The notes below the pieces were generated by a model that was given only the letters and a program-made list of their open reading frames with translations, was not told the DNA's origin and did no database searches. A stretch of 64,000 bases of DNA, from assembly GCA_050260775.1 (NCBI GenBank), contig JBLNCP010000005.1, positions 1 through 64,000 of the forward strand, in the 5' to 3' direction. Numbering within the stretch: the stretch's first letter is position 1; the number at the start of each line of letters is the position of its first letter. This stretch comes from CALABS01 sp050260775 (GTDB lineage: Bacteria > Pseudomonadota > Alphaproteobacteria > Rhodospirillales > Magnetospirillaceae). Shown in pieces: positions 25,393 through 34,711 of this stretch. A program made the position numbers and the translations under genes.

Positions 25393-25659
25393 TCAGCGCA
25401 ACGGCTCGACCGTCACCGCTTCCCGCCGCGGCACCGTCCCCGCGGGGATGGTATCGGCCGGCGGCGGCTCTTCCCGCACCACCGCCGGGCGCGGCTCGAC
25501 CTCGCGGGGCTGGGTGGCGACCGGCTGGATGTCGTCCTGCCGCGCGCGGTCCCGGCTCTTCTCCACCTCCTTGATGCCATGGGCGACCAAATCGGGTACC
25601 CCGCAAGCCGTCACGGCCAACGGAAGCAGGCAGGCGAGCAGGAAAGCCGGGATCTTCAT
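25393..25659 (-). CDS. small predicted lipoprotein
   Basis: An 88-residue protein. The N-terminus MKIPAFLLACLLPLAVTACG is a lipoprotein signal with lipobox AVTAC (Cys19). The mature part is short, charged and Pro-rich (EPRPAVVREEPPPADTIPAG), probably an unstructured outer-membrane anchor. A start 12 bases upstream (MTETMKIP) is also possible. Its stop abuts that of the convergent cNMP-binding gene. Family not recognised. Confidence 0.65.
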   Translation of the reverse strand: MKIPAFLLACLLPLAVTACGVPDLVAHGIKEVEKSRDRARQDDIQPVATQPREVEPRPAVVREEPPPADTIPAGTVPRREAVTVEPLR

Positions 25660-25740
25660 GGTCTCTGTCACACCGGTGATGGCTGGAAGCGGCGGACCCT
25701 ACACCCCTTCGAAGGGGGAAGCCAAGCCGTCCATAGGATA

Positions 25741-26115
25741 TCAGTCGACGAGCTCGATCGTGACCAATTGGCCGGGTTCCACCGTCCGGAGCGCATGGAC
25801 GTCTCCCTCCGTGCGGGCGAAGACGTTCGAGGGGGTGGCGAGGCGGATCTCCTCACCTTCGGACATGGGGGTCGGCCCGAAGCCGACGATGACCGCGCCC
25901 CCCTCGGGGCGGTAGGCGATCTCGCCGGCCTCGACCACATCGCGCGCGGCGGCTTCACGGTCGGCCTGAATCGGCGCGGGAAAATAGACCTCGTCCCCCC
26001 AGGTGGCGATGCGGGATTCGAAAGGAACCGCGGCCAACATCGCTTCGGCGGTGGGAGTGTCGAGCAATTCGGCGTGAAGTATCACGCGGCCAATAGTCAT
26101 CTTCAGCTTGCGCAT
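25741..26115 (-). CDS. cyclophilin-like fold protein (TM1367-like)
   Basis: A 124-residue all-beta protein. The pattern TIGRVILHAELLDTPTAE, PFESRIATWGDEVYFP and GGAVIVGFGPTPMSE matches the small cyclophilin-like proteins (TM1367 type) that lack known isomerase activity. No signal peptide. ATG 26115 is chosen because the family begins with the strand I-G-R-V-I; the open frame runs on to 26193 without similarity. Function unknown; it lies between the lipoprotein gene and ackA on the same strand but is separated from ackA by 163 bases containing a GC hairpin. Confidence 0.7.
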   Translation of the reverse strand: MRKLKMTIGRVILHAELLDTPTAEAMLAAVPFESRIATWGDEVYFPAPIQADREAAARDVVEAGEIAYRPEGGAVIVGFGPTPMSEGEEIRLATPSNVFARTEGDVHALRTVEPGQLVTIELVD

Positions 26116-26234
26116 CGTCCTGCCCGTCCTGGATTGACCAATTCCAATGTGCCCGTTTTCTCCGCCCTTCACCAGAAGGAGATGATGTAGCAACGATTGG
26201 ACAAACCATGTGGGGTGGGAACCGGCGCATTGGA

Positions 26235-26264
26235 AGGGGGCGGACGCGCGAAGGCCCGCCCCCT
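26235..26264. terminator. GC-rich hairpin after ackA
   Basis: AGGGGGCGG and CCGCCCCCT form a perfect 9-bp stem with a 12-base loop, about 15 bases past the ackA stop on the minus strand. No T-run follows, so terminator function is uncertain; it marks the end of the ackA operon. Confidence 0.4.
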
Positions 26265-26278
26265 GCCGGAAGGCCCCG

Positions 26279-27466
26279 CTATCCGAGGGTTTTGAGCAGG
26301 TTGCGGGTGTGCCGGGCGATCATCAGCTCCTCGTCGGTGGGGATCACCCAGGCCGAGACCTTGCTGTCCGGCGAGGAGATGCGCGGCCCATCGCCGGCGT
26401 TGGCCTCCTCGTCGAAGGAGAGGCCCAGCCAGGACGCGGCCTGGCAGACGCGGGCCCGCACCGCCGGGGCGTGCTCGCCGATGCCGGCGGTGAACACCAG
26501 GGCGTCGATCCCGCCCAGTGCCGCCGACAGCGACCCGAGTTCACGGCTGATGCGGTAGCAGAACAGGTCCACCGCCTCCGCCGCATGGGGGTCGTCCGAT
26601 TCCAGCAGCACGCGCATGTCGTTGGAGATGCCGGAGACGCCGAGCAGGCCGGATTCCTTGTACAGCAGGGTCTCGATCTCCTTGCCGCTCATCCCCTTCT
26701 GCTGCATCAGGTAGAGGACCACGCCGGGATCGAGGTTGCCGGTGCGGGTTCCCATCATCAGCCCGTCGAGGGCGGTGAACCCCATGGTGGAGGCCACCGA
26801 GCGCCCGTTGCGGATCGCGCACATGGAGGCGCCCGACCCGAGATGGCAGATCACCACCCGGCCACGGGCGACGTCGGGTGCGACCTCGTTCAGCTTGCCG
26901 GCGATGAACTCGTAGGACAGCCCGTGGAAGCCGTAGCGGCGCACGCCCTCGGCGGTCAGGGAGCGCGGCAGCCCGAAAATCTCGGCCACCCGGGGATTGG
27001 AGCGGTGGAAGGCGGTATCGAAGCAGGCCACCTGGGTCAGCTCGGGGTGGACCGCCGACAAGGCGCGGATCGGCGCCAGATTGTGCGGCTGGTGCAGCGG
27101 CGCCAGCGGCACCAGCGTTTCCAGTTCGTCCACCAGCTCCGGGGTCACGAGGACCGGCTTGGAGTACTTGAGGCCGCCGTGGACCACGCGGTGCCCGGCC
27201 GCCCGCAGCGTGGCGCCGTCCAGATGCTCCTCGACCCAGCGGATGAGATATTCGAGCAGGATCTCGTGATTGAGGCTGGCGCCGTGATCCCAGCGCTTTT
27301 CGGCCAGCGGCCGGCCGGCGGGGTCGCGGGCCTCGAAGTGGGGGGCGACGTGGATCCCCTCCACCTGCCCCTTGCTGGACAGTTCGATGCCGCCGCCGTT
27401 GGCGAGGTAAAGCGAGAACTTGATGGAGGATGAGCCGGCGTTGATGACGAGGATGCCGTCGCGCAT
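26279..27466 (-). CDS. ackA: acetate kinase
   Basis: A 395-residue ASKHA-fold kinase that interconverts acetate + ATP and acetyl phosphate + ADP. Signatures are VINAGSSSIKFSLY at the N-terminus, then HRVVHGG, CFDTAFH with the catalytic Asp, RYGFHGLSYEF, VICHLGSGASM and the C-terminal FTAGIGEHA. ATG 27466 gives MRDGILVINAGSSS, the normal start. The MaoC-Pta fusion gene ends 13 bases upstream, so the two form an operon: Pta makes acyl phosphate and AckA harvests ATP, or the reverse for acetate activation. The partner fusion could mean propionate or butyrate are also handled. Confidence 0.95.
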   Translation of the reverse strand: MRDGILVINAGSSSIKFSLYLANGGGIELSSKGQVEGIHVAPHFEARDPAGRPLAEKRWDHGASLNHEILLEYLIRWVEEHLDGATLRAAGHRVVHGGLKYSKPVLVTPELVDELETLVPLAPLHQPHNLAPIRALSAVHPELTQVACFDTAFHRSNPRVAEIFGLPRSLTAEGVRRYGFHGLSYEFIAGKLNEVAPDVARGRVVICHLGSGASMCAIRNGRSVASTMGFTALDGLMMGTRTGNLDPGVVLYLMQQKGMSGKEIETLLYKESGLLGVSGISNDMRVLLESDDPHAAEAVDLFCYRISRELGSLSAALGGIDALVFTAGIGEHAPAVRARVCQAASWLGLSFDEEANAGDGPRISSPDSKVSAWVIPTDEELMIARHTRNLLKTLG

Positions 27467-27479
27467 GGTTTCGCTCCCC

Positions 27480-28892
27480 CTATTCCGCCGCGACCATGGA
27501 GGTCTTGCCGCGCCGGGCATGGGCGAACAGCACCGCCACGCCGCACGAGGCCAGGCGGGCCTTGGCCGAATCGGCGCGGCTGGTCAGCACGATGGGCACG
27601 CGCGCGCCCAGGACGATGCCGGCGGCATCGGCTTCGGCCAGATAGCTGAGCTGCTTGGCCAGCATGTTGCCGGCCTCAAGGTCCGGAACCAGCAGGATGT
27701 CGGCCTGCCCGGCCACCGGGGAGGCGATCTTCTTGATGCGAGCGGCCTCGGCCGAGATGGCGTTGTCGAACGCCAGCGGGCCGTCGAGCAGGCCGCCGGT
27801 GATCTGGCCGCGGTCGGCCATCTTGCACAGCGCGGCCGCCTCGATGGTCGAGTTGATCTTGGGATAGACCGTTTCCACCGCCGACAGGATGGCGACCTTC
27901 GGCTGCGCCACGTCCAGGCAATGCGCCAGCTCGATGGCGTTCTGGACGATGTCCACCTTGTCCTCGAGGGTCGGGTAGATGTTGATGGCGGCGTCGGTGA
28001 TCAGCAGCGTCTTGGGATAGGTCGGCACGTCCATCACGAAGACATGGCTGATGCGCCGGCTGGTGCGCAGGCCGCGGTCGCGGCTGGCCACTTCGTGCAT
28101 CATCTCGTCGGTGTGGAGGCTGCCCTTCATCAGCGCCTCGGCCTCGCCGGCCCGGCACAGGGCGACGGCACGCTCCGCCGATTCGTGCGAATGCGCGGTG
28201 TCGATGATCCGCATGCCGGCGATATCAAGGCCGAATTCCTGGGCCACCTGACGGATCTTGGCCTCGGGGCCGATGAGGATCGGCTCGATCAGGCCGCGCT
28301 TGGCCGCCTCGACGGGGCCTTCCAGCGAGACCTGGTCGCAGGGATGGCAGACCGCCACCTTGATCGGCGCCAGCGGCGCGCAGCGCTCGATGATGTCCTC
28401 GAACACGTGGTGGCGGCGGCGCAGGCTGATCTCGTGCAGCTCGACCTTGGGCTGGACCACCTTCACGGTGGGAGCGAACACCCGCGCCCTGCCGGCGAAC
28501 ACGGTCTGGCCGCCCTGGTTGACGGCGCGACATTCGAAGGTCACCTCGTTGGGCGGCATCTTCTCGGCGACCGTCACGGTCACGGTCAGCGTGTCGCCGA
28601 CCTCGACCGGCTGCAGGAAGTCGAAGTCCTGGCCCTTGTAGACGGTGCCCGGGCCGGGAAGCTCGTTGCCGAGCAGGGCCGACACCAGCGAGCCACCCCA
28701 CATGCTGTGGGCCAGCACCTTGCGATGGTGCGCCAGGTGCTCGGCGTCCTGAGCGGAGTAGTGCGTCGGGTTGAGGTCGCCGGTGGCGACGCCGAACAGC
28801 TCGACATCCTCCATGCGGCAGGTTCGGGACAGCGTCGCCGCGTCACCGACCTTGATCTCTTCCCAGGTGCGGTTCTCCAACATCTCGACCAT
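27480..28892 (-). CDS. MaoC domain-phosphate acyltransferase fusion
   Basis: A 470-residue bifunctional protein. Residues 1-140 are a MaoC/hot-dog (R)-specific enoyl-CoA hydratase-type domain (FGVATGDLNPTHYSAQDAEH carries the Asp/His pair; LAHSMWGGSLVSALLGNELPG follows). Residues 155-460 are a phosphate acetyl/butyryltransferase domain (VEAAKRGLIEPILIGPE, EALMKGSLHTDEMMHEV, LLDGPLAFDNAISAEAA). This fusion is a recognised family annotated as bifunctional enoyl-CoA hydratase/phosphate acetyltransferase. It precedes ackA by 13 bases. The pairing suggests acyl-CoA to acyl-phosphate to ATP flux, with the MaoC part linking to hydroxyacyl/enoyl-CoA pools such as polyhydroxyalkanoate metabolism; that link is inference. 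Confidence 0.9.
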   Translation of the reverse strand: MVEMLENRTWEEIKVGDAATLSRTCRMEDVELFGVATGDLNPTHYSAQDAEHLAHHRKVLAHSMWGGSLVSALLGNELPGPGTVYKGQDFDFLQPVEVGDTLTVTVTVAEKMPPNEVTFECRAVNQGGQTVFAGRARVFAPTVKVVQPKVELHEISLRRRHHVFEDIIERCAPLAPIKVAVCHPCDQVSLEGPVEAAKRGLIEPILIGPEAKIRQVAQEFGLDIAGMRIIDTAHSHESAERAVALCRAGEAEALMKGSLHTDEMMHEVASRDRGLRTSRRISHVFVMDVPTYPKTLLITDAAINIYPTLEDKVDIVQNAIELAHCLDVAQPKVAILSAVETVYPKINSTIEAAALCKMADRGQITGGLLDGPLAFDNAISAEAARIKKIASPVAGQADILLVPDLEAGNMLAKQLSYLAEADAAGIVLGARVPIVLTSRADSAKARLASCGVAVLFAHARRGKTSMVAAE

Positions 28893-29161
28893 GTGAGGTC
28901 TCCTCTGCGGGGCCGGCGCGTCGCCGGTTTGTGCGGCGCGATATACAGCGACTTATCCTAAGGGAATACACCGTTTCGGCAAGACCTCACCTATTGGTAG
29001 CGAGCCTCCCCGTTCGCGCGACGCCTTGTGTCCCGCCGGTTCCGGCGCAATGTCGGAAATCCGAATGCCGTGAGAACCGGCCCCATCCATCGAGATTGTT
29101 GCAGCGCACAATGACCGGGAGTATTTTGCGGTCTATCACCACGGTATAGCTCGGGGAGCTC

Positions 29162-31876
29162 ATGAGCGTTCGAAACCTCAAGTGCCTGTTCCGCCCCGAA
29201 TCGGTGGCCGTCATCGGCGCCACCACCAAGCCCAAGGCGCCCGGTTCGGTGGTCATGCGCAACCTGTTGAGCTCGGGCTTCGCCGGGCCGGTGATGCCGG
29301 TCACCGCCGAGTTCAAGTCGGTCGGCGGCGTGCTCGCCTATCCCGACGTCGCCAGCCTGCCGGTCGCCCCCGACCTCGCCCTCATCTGCACCGCCGCCGA
29401 GACCGTTCCCGGCGCGATCCGCGCCCTGGGGATGAAGGGCGCCAAAGCCGCCTGCATCATGACGCCGGCGCTGCAGCACATCCACGATGCCACCGGCCGC
29501 ACCATCCTGGAGGCGGTCCGCGCCGAGGCCAAGCCTTACGGCATGCGCATCCTCGGCCCCAATTCCATGGGCATCCTGGTGCCCGGCATCGGCTTGAACG
29601 CCAGCTTCGCCCCGGAAGACGCCCGTCCCGGCAAGCTCGCCTTCGTCTCGCAGTCGGGCGCCCTGTGCACCGCCGTGCTGGACTGGGCCTACACCAAGGG
29701 CATCGGCTTCTCGCACTTCATCCATACCGGCGACACCACCGACGTCGGCTTCGGCGACATCCTCGATTATCTCGGCAGCGATCCCTACACGCGGGCGATC
29801 CTGCTGTACGTCGAAACGATCGACGAGCGGCGCAACTTCATGTCGGCGGCGCGCGCCGCCGCCCGCAACAAGCCCATCCTGGTGATCAAGGCCGGCCGCT
29901 CGGCCGAGGGCGCCCGCGCCGCCAGCTCACATACCGGCGTGCTGGCCGGCTCCGATGCGGTGTTCGATGCCGCCATCCGCCGCGCCGGCATGCTGCGGGT
30001 GCAGGACATCGACGAGCTGTTCGGCGCCGTCGAGACGCTGGCGCGCTCGCGCCCGACCAAGGGCCGGCGCCTGGCCATCGTCACCAACGGCGGCGGGGTC
30101 GGCGTCATCGCCGCCGACGACCTCGCCGACGGCGGCGGTCATCTCGCCGACCTGCCCGACGAGGTGATCGAGAAGCTGTCGGCCTTCCTGCCGCCCAACT
30201 GGTCGCGCGGCAATCCGGTCGACATCGTGGGCGACGCCGACGGCGCTCGCTACGCCAAGGTCCTCAATGTGCTGCTGGATTGCAAGGAGATCGACGCGGT
30301 CCTGACCATGTACGCCCCCACCGCCATCTCCGACCCCAACGAGGTGGCCGAGGCGGTGATCAAGGTGTTCAAGGAGCGGACGCGGGCCAACATCATGACC
30401 TGCTGGGTGGGACACGAGAAGGTGGCGCAGGCTCGCCGCCTGTTCGCCGAAGCGGCCGTGCCCACGTTCGAGACCCCGCGCGATGCGGTGCAGGGCTTCC
30501 TGCACCTGCTTGAATACCGGCGCAACCAGGACATGCTGATGGAGGTGCCCCCCTCGGCCCCCTCGGAGTTCGTGCCGGACTTCAAGGTGGCGCGCAAACT
30601 GGTGCGCCAGGCCCTCGAGAACGGCGAAGGCATGCTGCGCGAGCCCGAGGCCAAGGCCCTGCTCGCCGCCTATGGCATCCCCACCATCGAGACGCGTATC
30701 GCCCGCACCCCGGCCGAGGCCAGCCGCATCGCCAAGGAATTCGAAAGCCCGATCGCCCTCAAGATCCTGTCCCCCGACATCGTCCACAAATCCGATGTCG
30801 GCGGCGTGGTGCTGAACCTCGACGGCCCGTTCGAGGTCGAAAAGGCGGCCAACGCCATGCTGGAGCGGGTGCGGCGGACCTTCCCCGACGCCCGCATCGA
30901 CGGCTTCACCGTCCAGCGCATGGCGGTGCGCCGGCCCGGGACGCAGGAGCTGATCGTCGGCGTCGCCACCGACCCCATCTTCGGGCCGGTGATCCTGTTC
31001 GGCCAGGGCGGCGTGGCGGTCGAGATCATCGCCGACCGCGCCGTGGCCCTGCCGCCGCTCAACATGAACCTGGCGGCCGAACTGGTGGAACGGACCCGGG
31101 TCTCGCGGCTGCTGCGCGGCTACCGCGGCCGGCTGCCGGCCAACATGGAGGCGCTCCACCTCACGCTCAACCAGATCTCCCAGATGATCATCGACATCCC
31201 GGAGATCGTCGAGCTGGACATCAATCCGCTCCGCTGCGATTCCGAGGGAGTCCTGGCGCTGGATGCCCGCGTCAAGGTCGCCCCCGCCCGCGGCGGCACC
31301 GACCGCCTGGCCATCCGCCCCTATCCGGGCGAGTTGGAGGAGTGGTTCACCATGACCGACGGCCGCAAGGTCATGCTGCGGCCCCTGCGCCCCGAGGACG
31401 AGCCCAACCACCACGTCTTCGTGTCCAAGCTGACCCCGGAAGACATCCGCTTCCGCTTCTTCGGCCTGGTGCACGAGCTTCCCCATTCCGAGATGGCGCG
31501 ACTCACCCAGATCGACTACGACCGCGAGATGGCGTTCATCGGCGAGATCACCCATCCCGACGGCACCAAGGAGACGCTGGGCGTGGTGCGCACCGTCACC
31601 GATCCCGACAACGAGAAGGCGGAATTCGCGGTGGTGGTGCGCTCCGATCTCAAGGGATCGGGCCTCGGCAAGCGCCTGCTCGCCAAGATGATCGAGTATT
31701 GCCGCTCCCGCGGCACCGGCGCCATCGTCGGCCAGGTGCTCAAGGACAACCTGCGCATGCTGAAATTCATCGAGCACCTGGGTTTCCGCCAGGTGCGCAC
31801 CGTCGACGGCGACATCGTCGAGGTCGAGATCGACCTGCGCCCATCGCCCCCCGCCATGATGCCGATGATCGGGTAG
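29162..31876 (+). CDS. ADP-forming acyl-CoA synthetase fused to a GNAT acetyltransferase
   Basis: A 904-residue protein of the Pat/PatZ/YfiQ type. Residues 1-460 contain the CoA-binding and ligase-CoA domains (FRPESVAVIGATTKPKAPGS; LAFVSQSGALC; ASSHTGVLAGSDAVFDAA, where the His after SS is the phospho-His site). Residues 490-700 form an ATP-grasp domain (LAAYGIPTIET; HKSDVGGVVLNL). Residues 730-895 form a GNAT domain (MLRPLRPEDE; VVRSDLKGSGLGKRLLAKMIEYC, the acetyl-CoA pyrophosphate-binding loop). Since the SSHTG motif is kept, the ligase half may be active, unlike in PatZ, where the synthetase part is regulatory. The gene is divergent from the ackA operon. A role in acetyl-CoA formation or in lysine acetylation controlling acyl-CoA enzymes is inferred. 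Confidence 0.93.
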   Translation: MSVRNLKCLFRPESVAVIGATTKPKAPGSVVMRNLLSSGFAGPVMPVTAEFKSVGGVLAYPDVASLPVAPDLALICTAAETVPGAIRALGMKGAKAACIMTPALQHIHDATGRTILEAVRAEAKPYGMRILGPNSMGILVPGIGLNASFAPEDARPGKLAFVSQSGALCTAVLDWAYTKGIGFSHFIHTGDTTDVGFGDILDYLGSDPYTRAILLYVETIDERRNFMSAARAAARNKPILVIKAGRSAEGARAASSHTGVLAGSDAVFDAAIRRAGMLRVQDIDELFGAVETLARSRPTKGRRLAIVTNGGGVGVIAADDLADGGGHLADLPDEVIEKLSAFLPPNWSRGNPVDIVGDADGARYAKVLNVLLDCKEIDAVLTMYAPTAISDPNEVAEAVIKVFKERTRANIMTCWVGHEKVAQARRLFAEAAVPTFETPRDAVQGFLHLLEYRRNQDMLMEVPPSAPSEFVPDFKVARKLVRQALENGEGMLREPEAKALLAAYGIPTIETRIARTPAEASRIAKEFESPIALKILSPDIVHKSDVGGVVLNLDGPFEVEKAANAMLERVRRTFPDARIDGFTVQRMAVRRPGTQELIVGVATDPIFGPVILFGQGGVAVEIIADRAVALPPLNMNLAAELVERTRVSRLLRGYRGRLPANMEALHLTLNQISQMIIDIPEIVELDINPLRCDSEGVLALDARVKVAPARGGTDRLAIRPYPGELEEWFTMTDGRKVMLRPLRPEDEPNHHVFVSKLTPEDIRFRFFGLVHELPHSEMARLTQIDYDREMAFIGEITHPDGTKETLGVVRTVTDPDNEKAEFAVVVRSDLKGSGLGKRLLAKMIEYCRSRGTGAIVGQVLKDNLRMLKFIEHLGFRQVRTVDGDIVEVEIDLRPSPPAMMPMIG

Positions 31877-31893
31877 TCGGCCCGCACGCGCCC

Positions 31894-31986
31894 GTCATCC
31901 CGAGCGCATGCGAGGGACCTCGTGCCCCTTCGCCCGCACGGGCCCAGCCGTACGAGGTCCCTCCTCCCGCCGGTCGTCGGGATGAC
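31894..31986. repeat. dispersed palindromic intergenic element, copy 1
   Basis: A 93-base nested palindrome. The ends are GTCATCCCGA and TCGGGATGAC (perfect 10-bp arms); the interior has GAGGGACCTCGT (31912-31923) against ACGAGGTCCCTC (31952-31963), a perfect 12-bp arm. A near-identical element is at 43981-44057. It sits between the convergent acyl-CoA synthetase and GGDEF-EAL genes. Confidence 0.85.
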
Positions 31987-32004
31987 ACCACGCGATTGCC
32001 AACG

Positions 32005-33777
32005 TCACCGCCCCGCCCGGCGCAGCATGCGCGCCGCCTTGGGCGCGGGAACCGGGGCGCCGAACAGGTAGCCCTGGACGAGGTCGCACCCCTCGGCCTC
32101 AAGGTGGGCCAGTTGGTCGGCGTTCTCGACGCCCTCGGACACCACTTCCAGCCCCAGGCCGTGGCCCATGGCGATGATGGCGGCGCACATGGCGGCGTCG
32201 GGTCCGCCCTCGGCGACGTGGATGACGAAGGAGCGGTCGATCTTGAGCTTGTCGACGGGAAAGCGCTTGAGGCGGGCCAGCGACGAGTAGCCGGTGCCGA
32301 AATCGTCCAGGGACAGGCGGACGCCCTGCGACTTGATGGCGAACAGCATGTCCTCGGCGGCATCGGGGTCATCAATCACCGCGCTTTCGGTCAGCTCCAC
32401 CTCCAACTGCCCCGCCGGCAGCCCTGAATCCTTGAGTGTGCGCCGGACAAGGCCGGGCAGGTCGCGCCCGCGGATCTGGATCGCCGAGATGTTGACCGCG
32501 ATGCGTACCGGCGGCAGGCCGGCATCCCCCCACTCCCGGCCCTGGCGGCACGCTTCGGCCAGCGCCCAATCGCCGATCGGATTGATGAGGCCGGTTTCCT
32601 CGGCCAGGGGAACGAAACGGTCCGGTCCCACGACCTCGCCATCACGCTGCCAGCGCAGCAAGGCTTCGAAGCCGACGATGCGCCGGCCGGCCAGGGCGAC
32701 GATGGGCTGGTAGTAGAGCGTCATCTCGCCCCGCGACACCGCCCGCCGCAGGTCCTCCTCCAGGCGCCGGCGATTGGCCAGCTCGACGTTCATGGCCGGG
32801 GAATAGAAGGCGTAGGTGTTGGGCCCGCCGCGCAGCGCCCTCGCCATGGCGGTTTCGGCATTCTTCATCAGGGTGGCGGCCTCCATGCCGTCGGCGGGAA
32901 ACAGGGTGATGCCGACGCCGCTTCCCAGCAGAATGGTCTGGCCGTCCACCTCGTAGGGCCGCATCACCGAGTCGACCAGCGCCTGGGCGAGAGCGGCCGC
33001 CGCCTCGACCGAGGCCTCGTCCACCATCAGCAGCGCGAATTCGTCACCGCCCACCCGGGCCATCAGTTCCGCCGTCGGCGCCGCCGCCGCCATGCGTTCG
33101 ACGACCTGGTTGAGCAGGCGGTCGCCGAATTCATGGCCGAGGGAATCGTTGGCACGGCTGAAGTGGTCGAGGTCGAGGAACAGCACCGCCAGCGGCCGGC
33201 GCTCGGCCTGGGCGCGGGCGACGGCGCGCTGCAGCCGCTCGCGGAACAGCGTGCGGTTGGGCAGCGTGGTCAGGGGATCGTAGCTGGACAGGAAGTGGAT
33301 CCTCTCCTCGGCGCGGCGGCGCGCCGTGACGTCCTCCTGGACCACGACGTAATGGAGCACCTCGCCGGAACGGTCGCAGATCGGAGTCACGGTCTGCTCG
33401 ACCACGAACATCTCGCCGTTCTTGTGCAGGAACTGCATCTCCCCTTGCCACGGCTTGCCGGATTGCAGGGCGGTGCGGACCGCCGCCGCCGCCTCCTCGT
33501 CGGGGCGCAGCAGCTTGCGCGCCGGCTGGCCGCAGATCTCTTCTTGCGACCATCCCGTCAGGCGGGTGAAGGCGGCATTGCACCATTCGACCTTGCCCGT
33601 CTGGTCGGTGATGAAGATGGCATTGGCCGCCGCCTCGATGGCGGCGCCTTGCAGCCGCAGCAGGTGCTCGGCGTGCCGCCACGCCGCTCCGGTCCGCCGG
33701 CGCGCCCGCTCCATGGCCGCGATCACGGTGGCGGAGAGCAGCAGCAAAGCCAGGACGATGCTCATCTCCGTGTACAT
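32005..33777 (-). CDS. PAS-GGDEF-EAL membrane protein (c-di-GMP turnover)
   Basis: About 590 residues. An N-terminal TM helix (SIVLALLLLSATVIAAM) is followed by a PAS domain (ITDQTGKVEWCNAAFTRLTG), then a diguanylate cyclase domain with an intact GGDEF motif (RVGGDEFAL, 243-247), and a phosphodiesterase domain with intact EAL (FEALLRW, 371-373), the ExN motif (VNISA) and DDFGTGYSS. Both catalytic signatures are therefore kept, and the net activity cannot be predicted. The start is uncertain: ATG 33777, ATG 33765, or TTG 33852 preceded by CGGAG; I list 33777. It is divergent from motAB, so control of flagellar motor output by c-di-GMP is an attractive inference. Confidence 0.9.
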   Translation of the reverse strand: MYTEMSIVLALLLLSATVIAAMERARRRTGAAWRHAEHLLRLQGAAIEAAANAIFITDQTGKVEWCNAAFTRLTGWSQEEICGQPARKLLRPDEEAAAAVRTALQSGKPWQGEMQFLHKNGEMFVVEQTVTPICDRSGEVLHYVVVQEDVTARRRAEERIHFLSSYDPLTTLPNRTLFRERLQRAVARAQAERRPLAVLFLDLDHFSRANDSLGHEFGDRLLNQVVERMAAAAPTAELMARVGGDEFALLMVDEASVEAAAALAQALVDSVMRPYEVDGQTILLGSGVGITLFPADGMEAATLMKNAETAMARALRGGPNTYAFYSPAMNVELANRRRLEEDLRRAVSRGEMTLYYQPIVALAGRRIVGFEALLRWQRDGEVVGPDRFVPLAEETGLINPIGDWALAEACRQGREWGDAGLPPVRIAVNISAIQIRGRDLPGLVRRTLKDSGLPAGQLEVELTESAVIDDPDAAEDMLFAIKSQGVRLSLDDFGTGYSSLARLKRFPVDKLKIDRSFVIHVAEGGPDAAMCAAIIAMGHGLGLEVVSEGVENADQLAHLEAEGCDLVQGYLFGAPVPAPKAARMLRRAGR

Positions 33778-33913
33778 GACGGTATGAACATTCGATGCCG
33801 GCCGGAGGGGCTGGGGGTGGACGGGTATTGCCGCACTACTCCTTTTTTGCAAAACTCCGAAAATTATCGAATGCGCACGGGGGCGCGGTTACCGTCGAGG
33901 GGGATTGAGGACG

Positions 33914-34711
33914 ATGTCGCTACCCACCATTTTTGGGTTTCTGCTCAGCCTTCTCCTCTTCATCGGTGCGATCGTCGAATCGACCAACAATTTCCTCGTC
34001 TTCCTGCATTTGACGGGGGTCTTGATGGTGGTCGGCGGCACCTTGGCGGCGACCTTCGTCGCCTTCGAGGCGCCTTACGTTCTTCAGGCCCTCAAGCTGA
34101 TCAGCGCCATCTTCTTCTCTCCGCGCATGGCGCGCGGGATGCTGACCAACGAGGTCGGCCGCGTCATCCGCTGGGGCTATCTGATGCAGAAGAACGGCCC
34201 GCAGGCGCTGGAGGCGGACACCAAGAGCCTGAAGAGCCAGGACACCTACCTGGCCTTCGGCGTCAACCTGGTCATCAGCGGCTATTCCGGGGCCGAAGTC
34301 CGGCAATTGCTGGAGAACATGGTCGAGACCACGTTCCAGCGCCGCACGGTTCCCACCGAAATCCTCAAGTACATGGCCAGCAACGCCCCCGCCTTCGGCA
34401 TGATGGCGACCCTGGTCGGCCTGGTGATCATGCTCGACAACATGGGCAGCGATCCCTCGAAGCTCGGGCCGGGCATGGCGGTGGGCCTGCTCGGCACCCT
34501 CTACGGAGTGCTGTTCGCCCGTCTGGTGCTCATGCCCGCCGCCAACAAGGCCCACCAGCGCGAGGCCATCGTCCGCTTCCGCAACCTGCTGGTGGCCGAA
34601 GGCCTGTGCCTGCTGGCCGAGCGCAAGAGCCCGCGCTTCATCCAGGACGCGATGAACAGCTTCCTCGACCCGTCCATCCACTTCGACATCGACAAGGCGG
34701 GCCGCAAATGA
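33914..34711 (+). CDS. motA: flagellar motor stator protein MotA
   Basis: A 265-residue inner-membrane protein of the MotA/TolQ/ExbB family, forming the proton- or sodium-conducting stator with MotB. Four hydrophobic segments are visible (TIFGFLLSLLLFIGAIVEST; HLTGVLMVVGGTLAATFVAF; FGMMATLVGLVIML; MAVGLLGTLYGVLFARLVLM), with the large cytoplasmic loop between the second and third. The stop overlaps the motB start as ATGA. ATG 33914 is preceded by GAGGGGGA; a TTG three codons earlier is possible. The length and loop look more like the PomA/short MotA type than E. coli MotA. Confidence 0.88.
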   Translation: MSLPTIFGFLLSLLLFIGAIVESTNNFLVFLHLTGVLMVVGGTLAATFVAFEAPYVLQALKLISAIFFSPRMARGMLTNEVGRVIRWGYLMQKNGPQALEADTKSLKSQDTYLAFGVNLVISGYSGAEVRQLLENMVETTFQRRTVPTEILKYMASNAPAFGMMATLVGLVIMLDNMGSDPSKLGPGMAVGLLGTLYGVLFARLVLMPAANKAHQREAIVRFRNLLVAEGLCLLAERKSPRFIQDAMNSFLDPSIHFDIDKAGRK

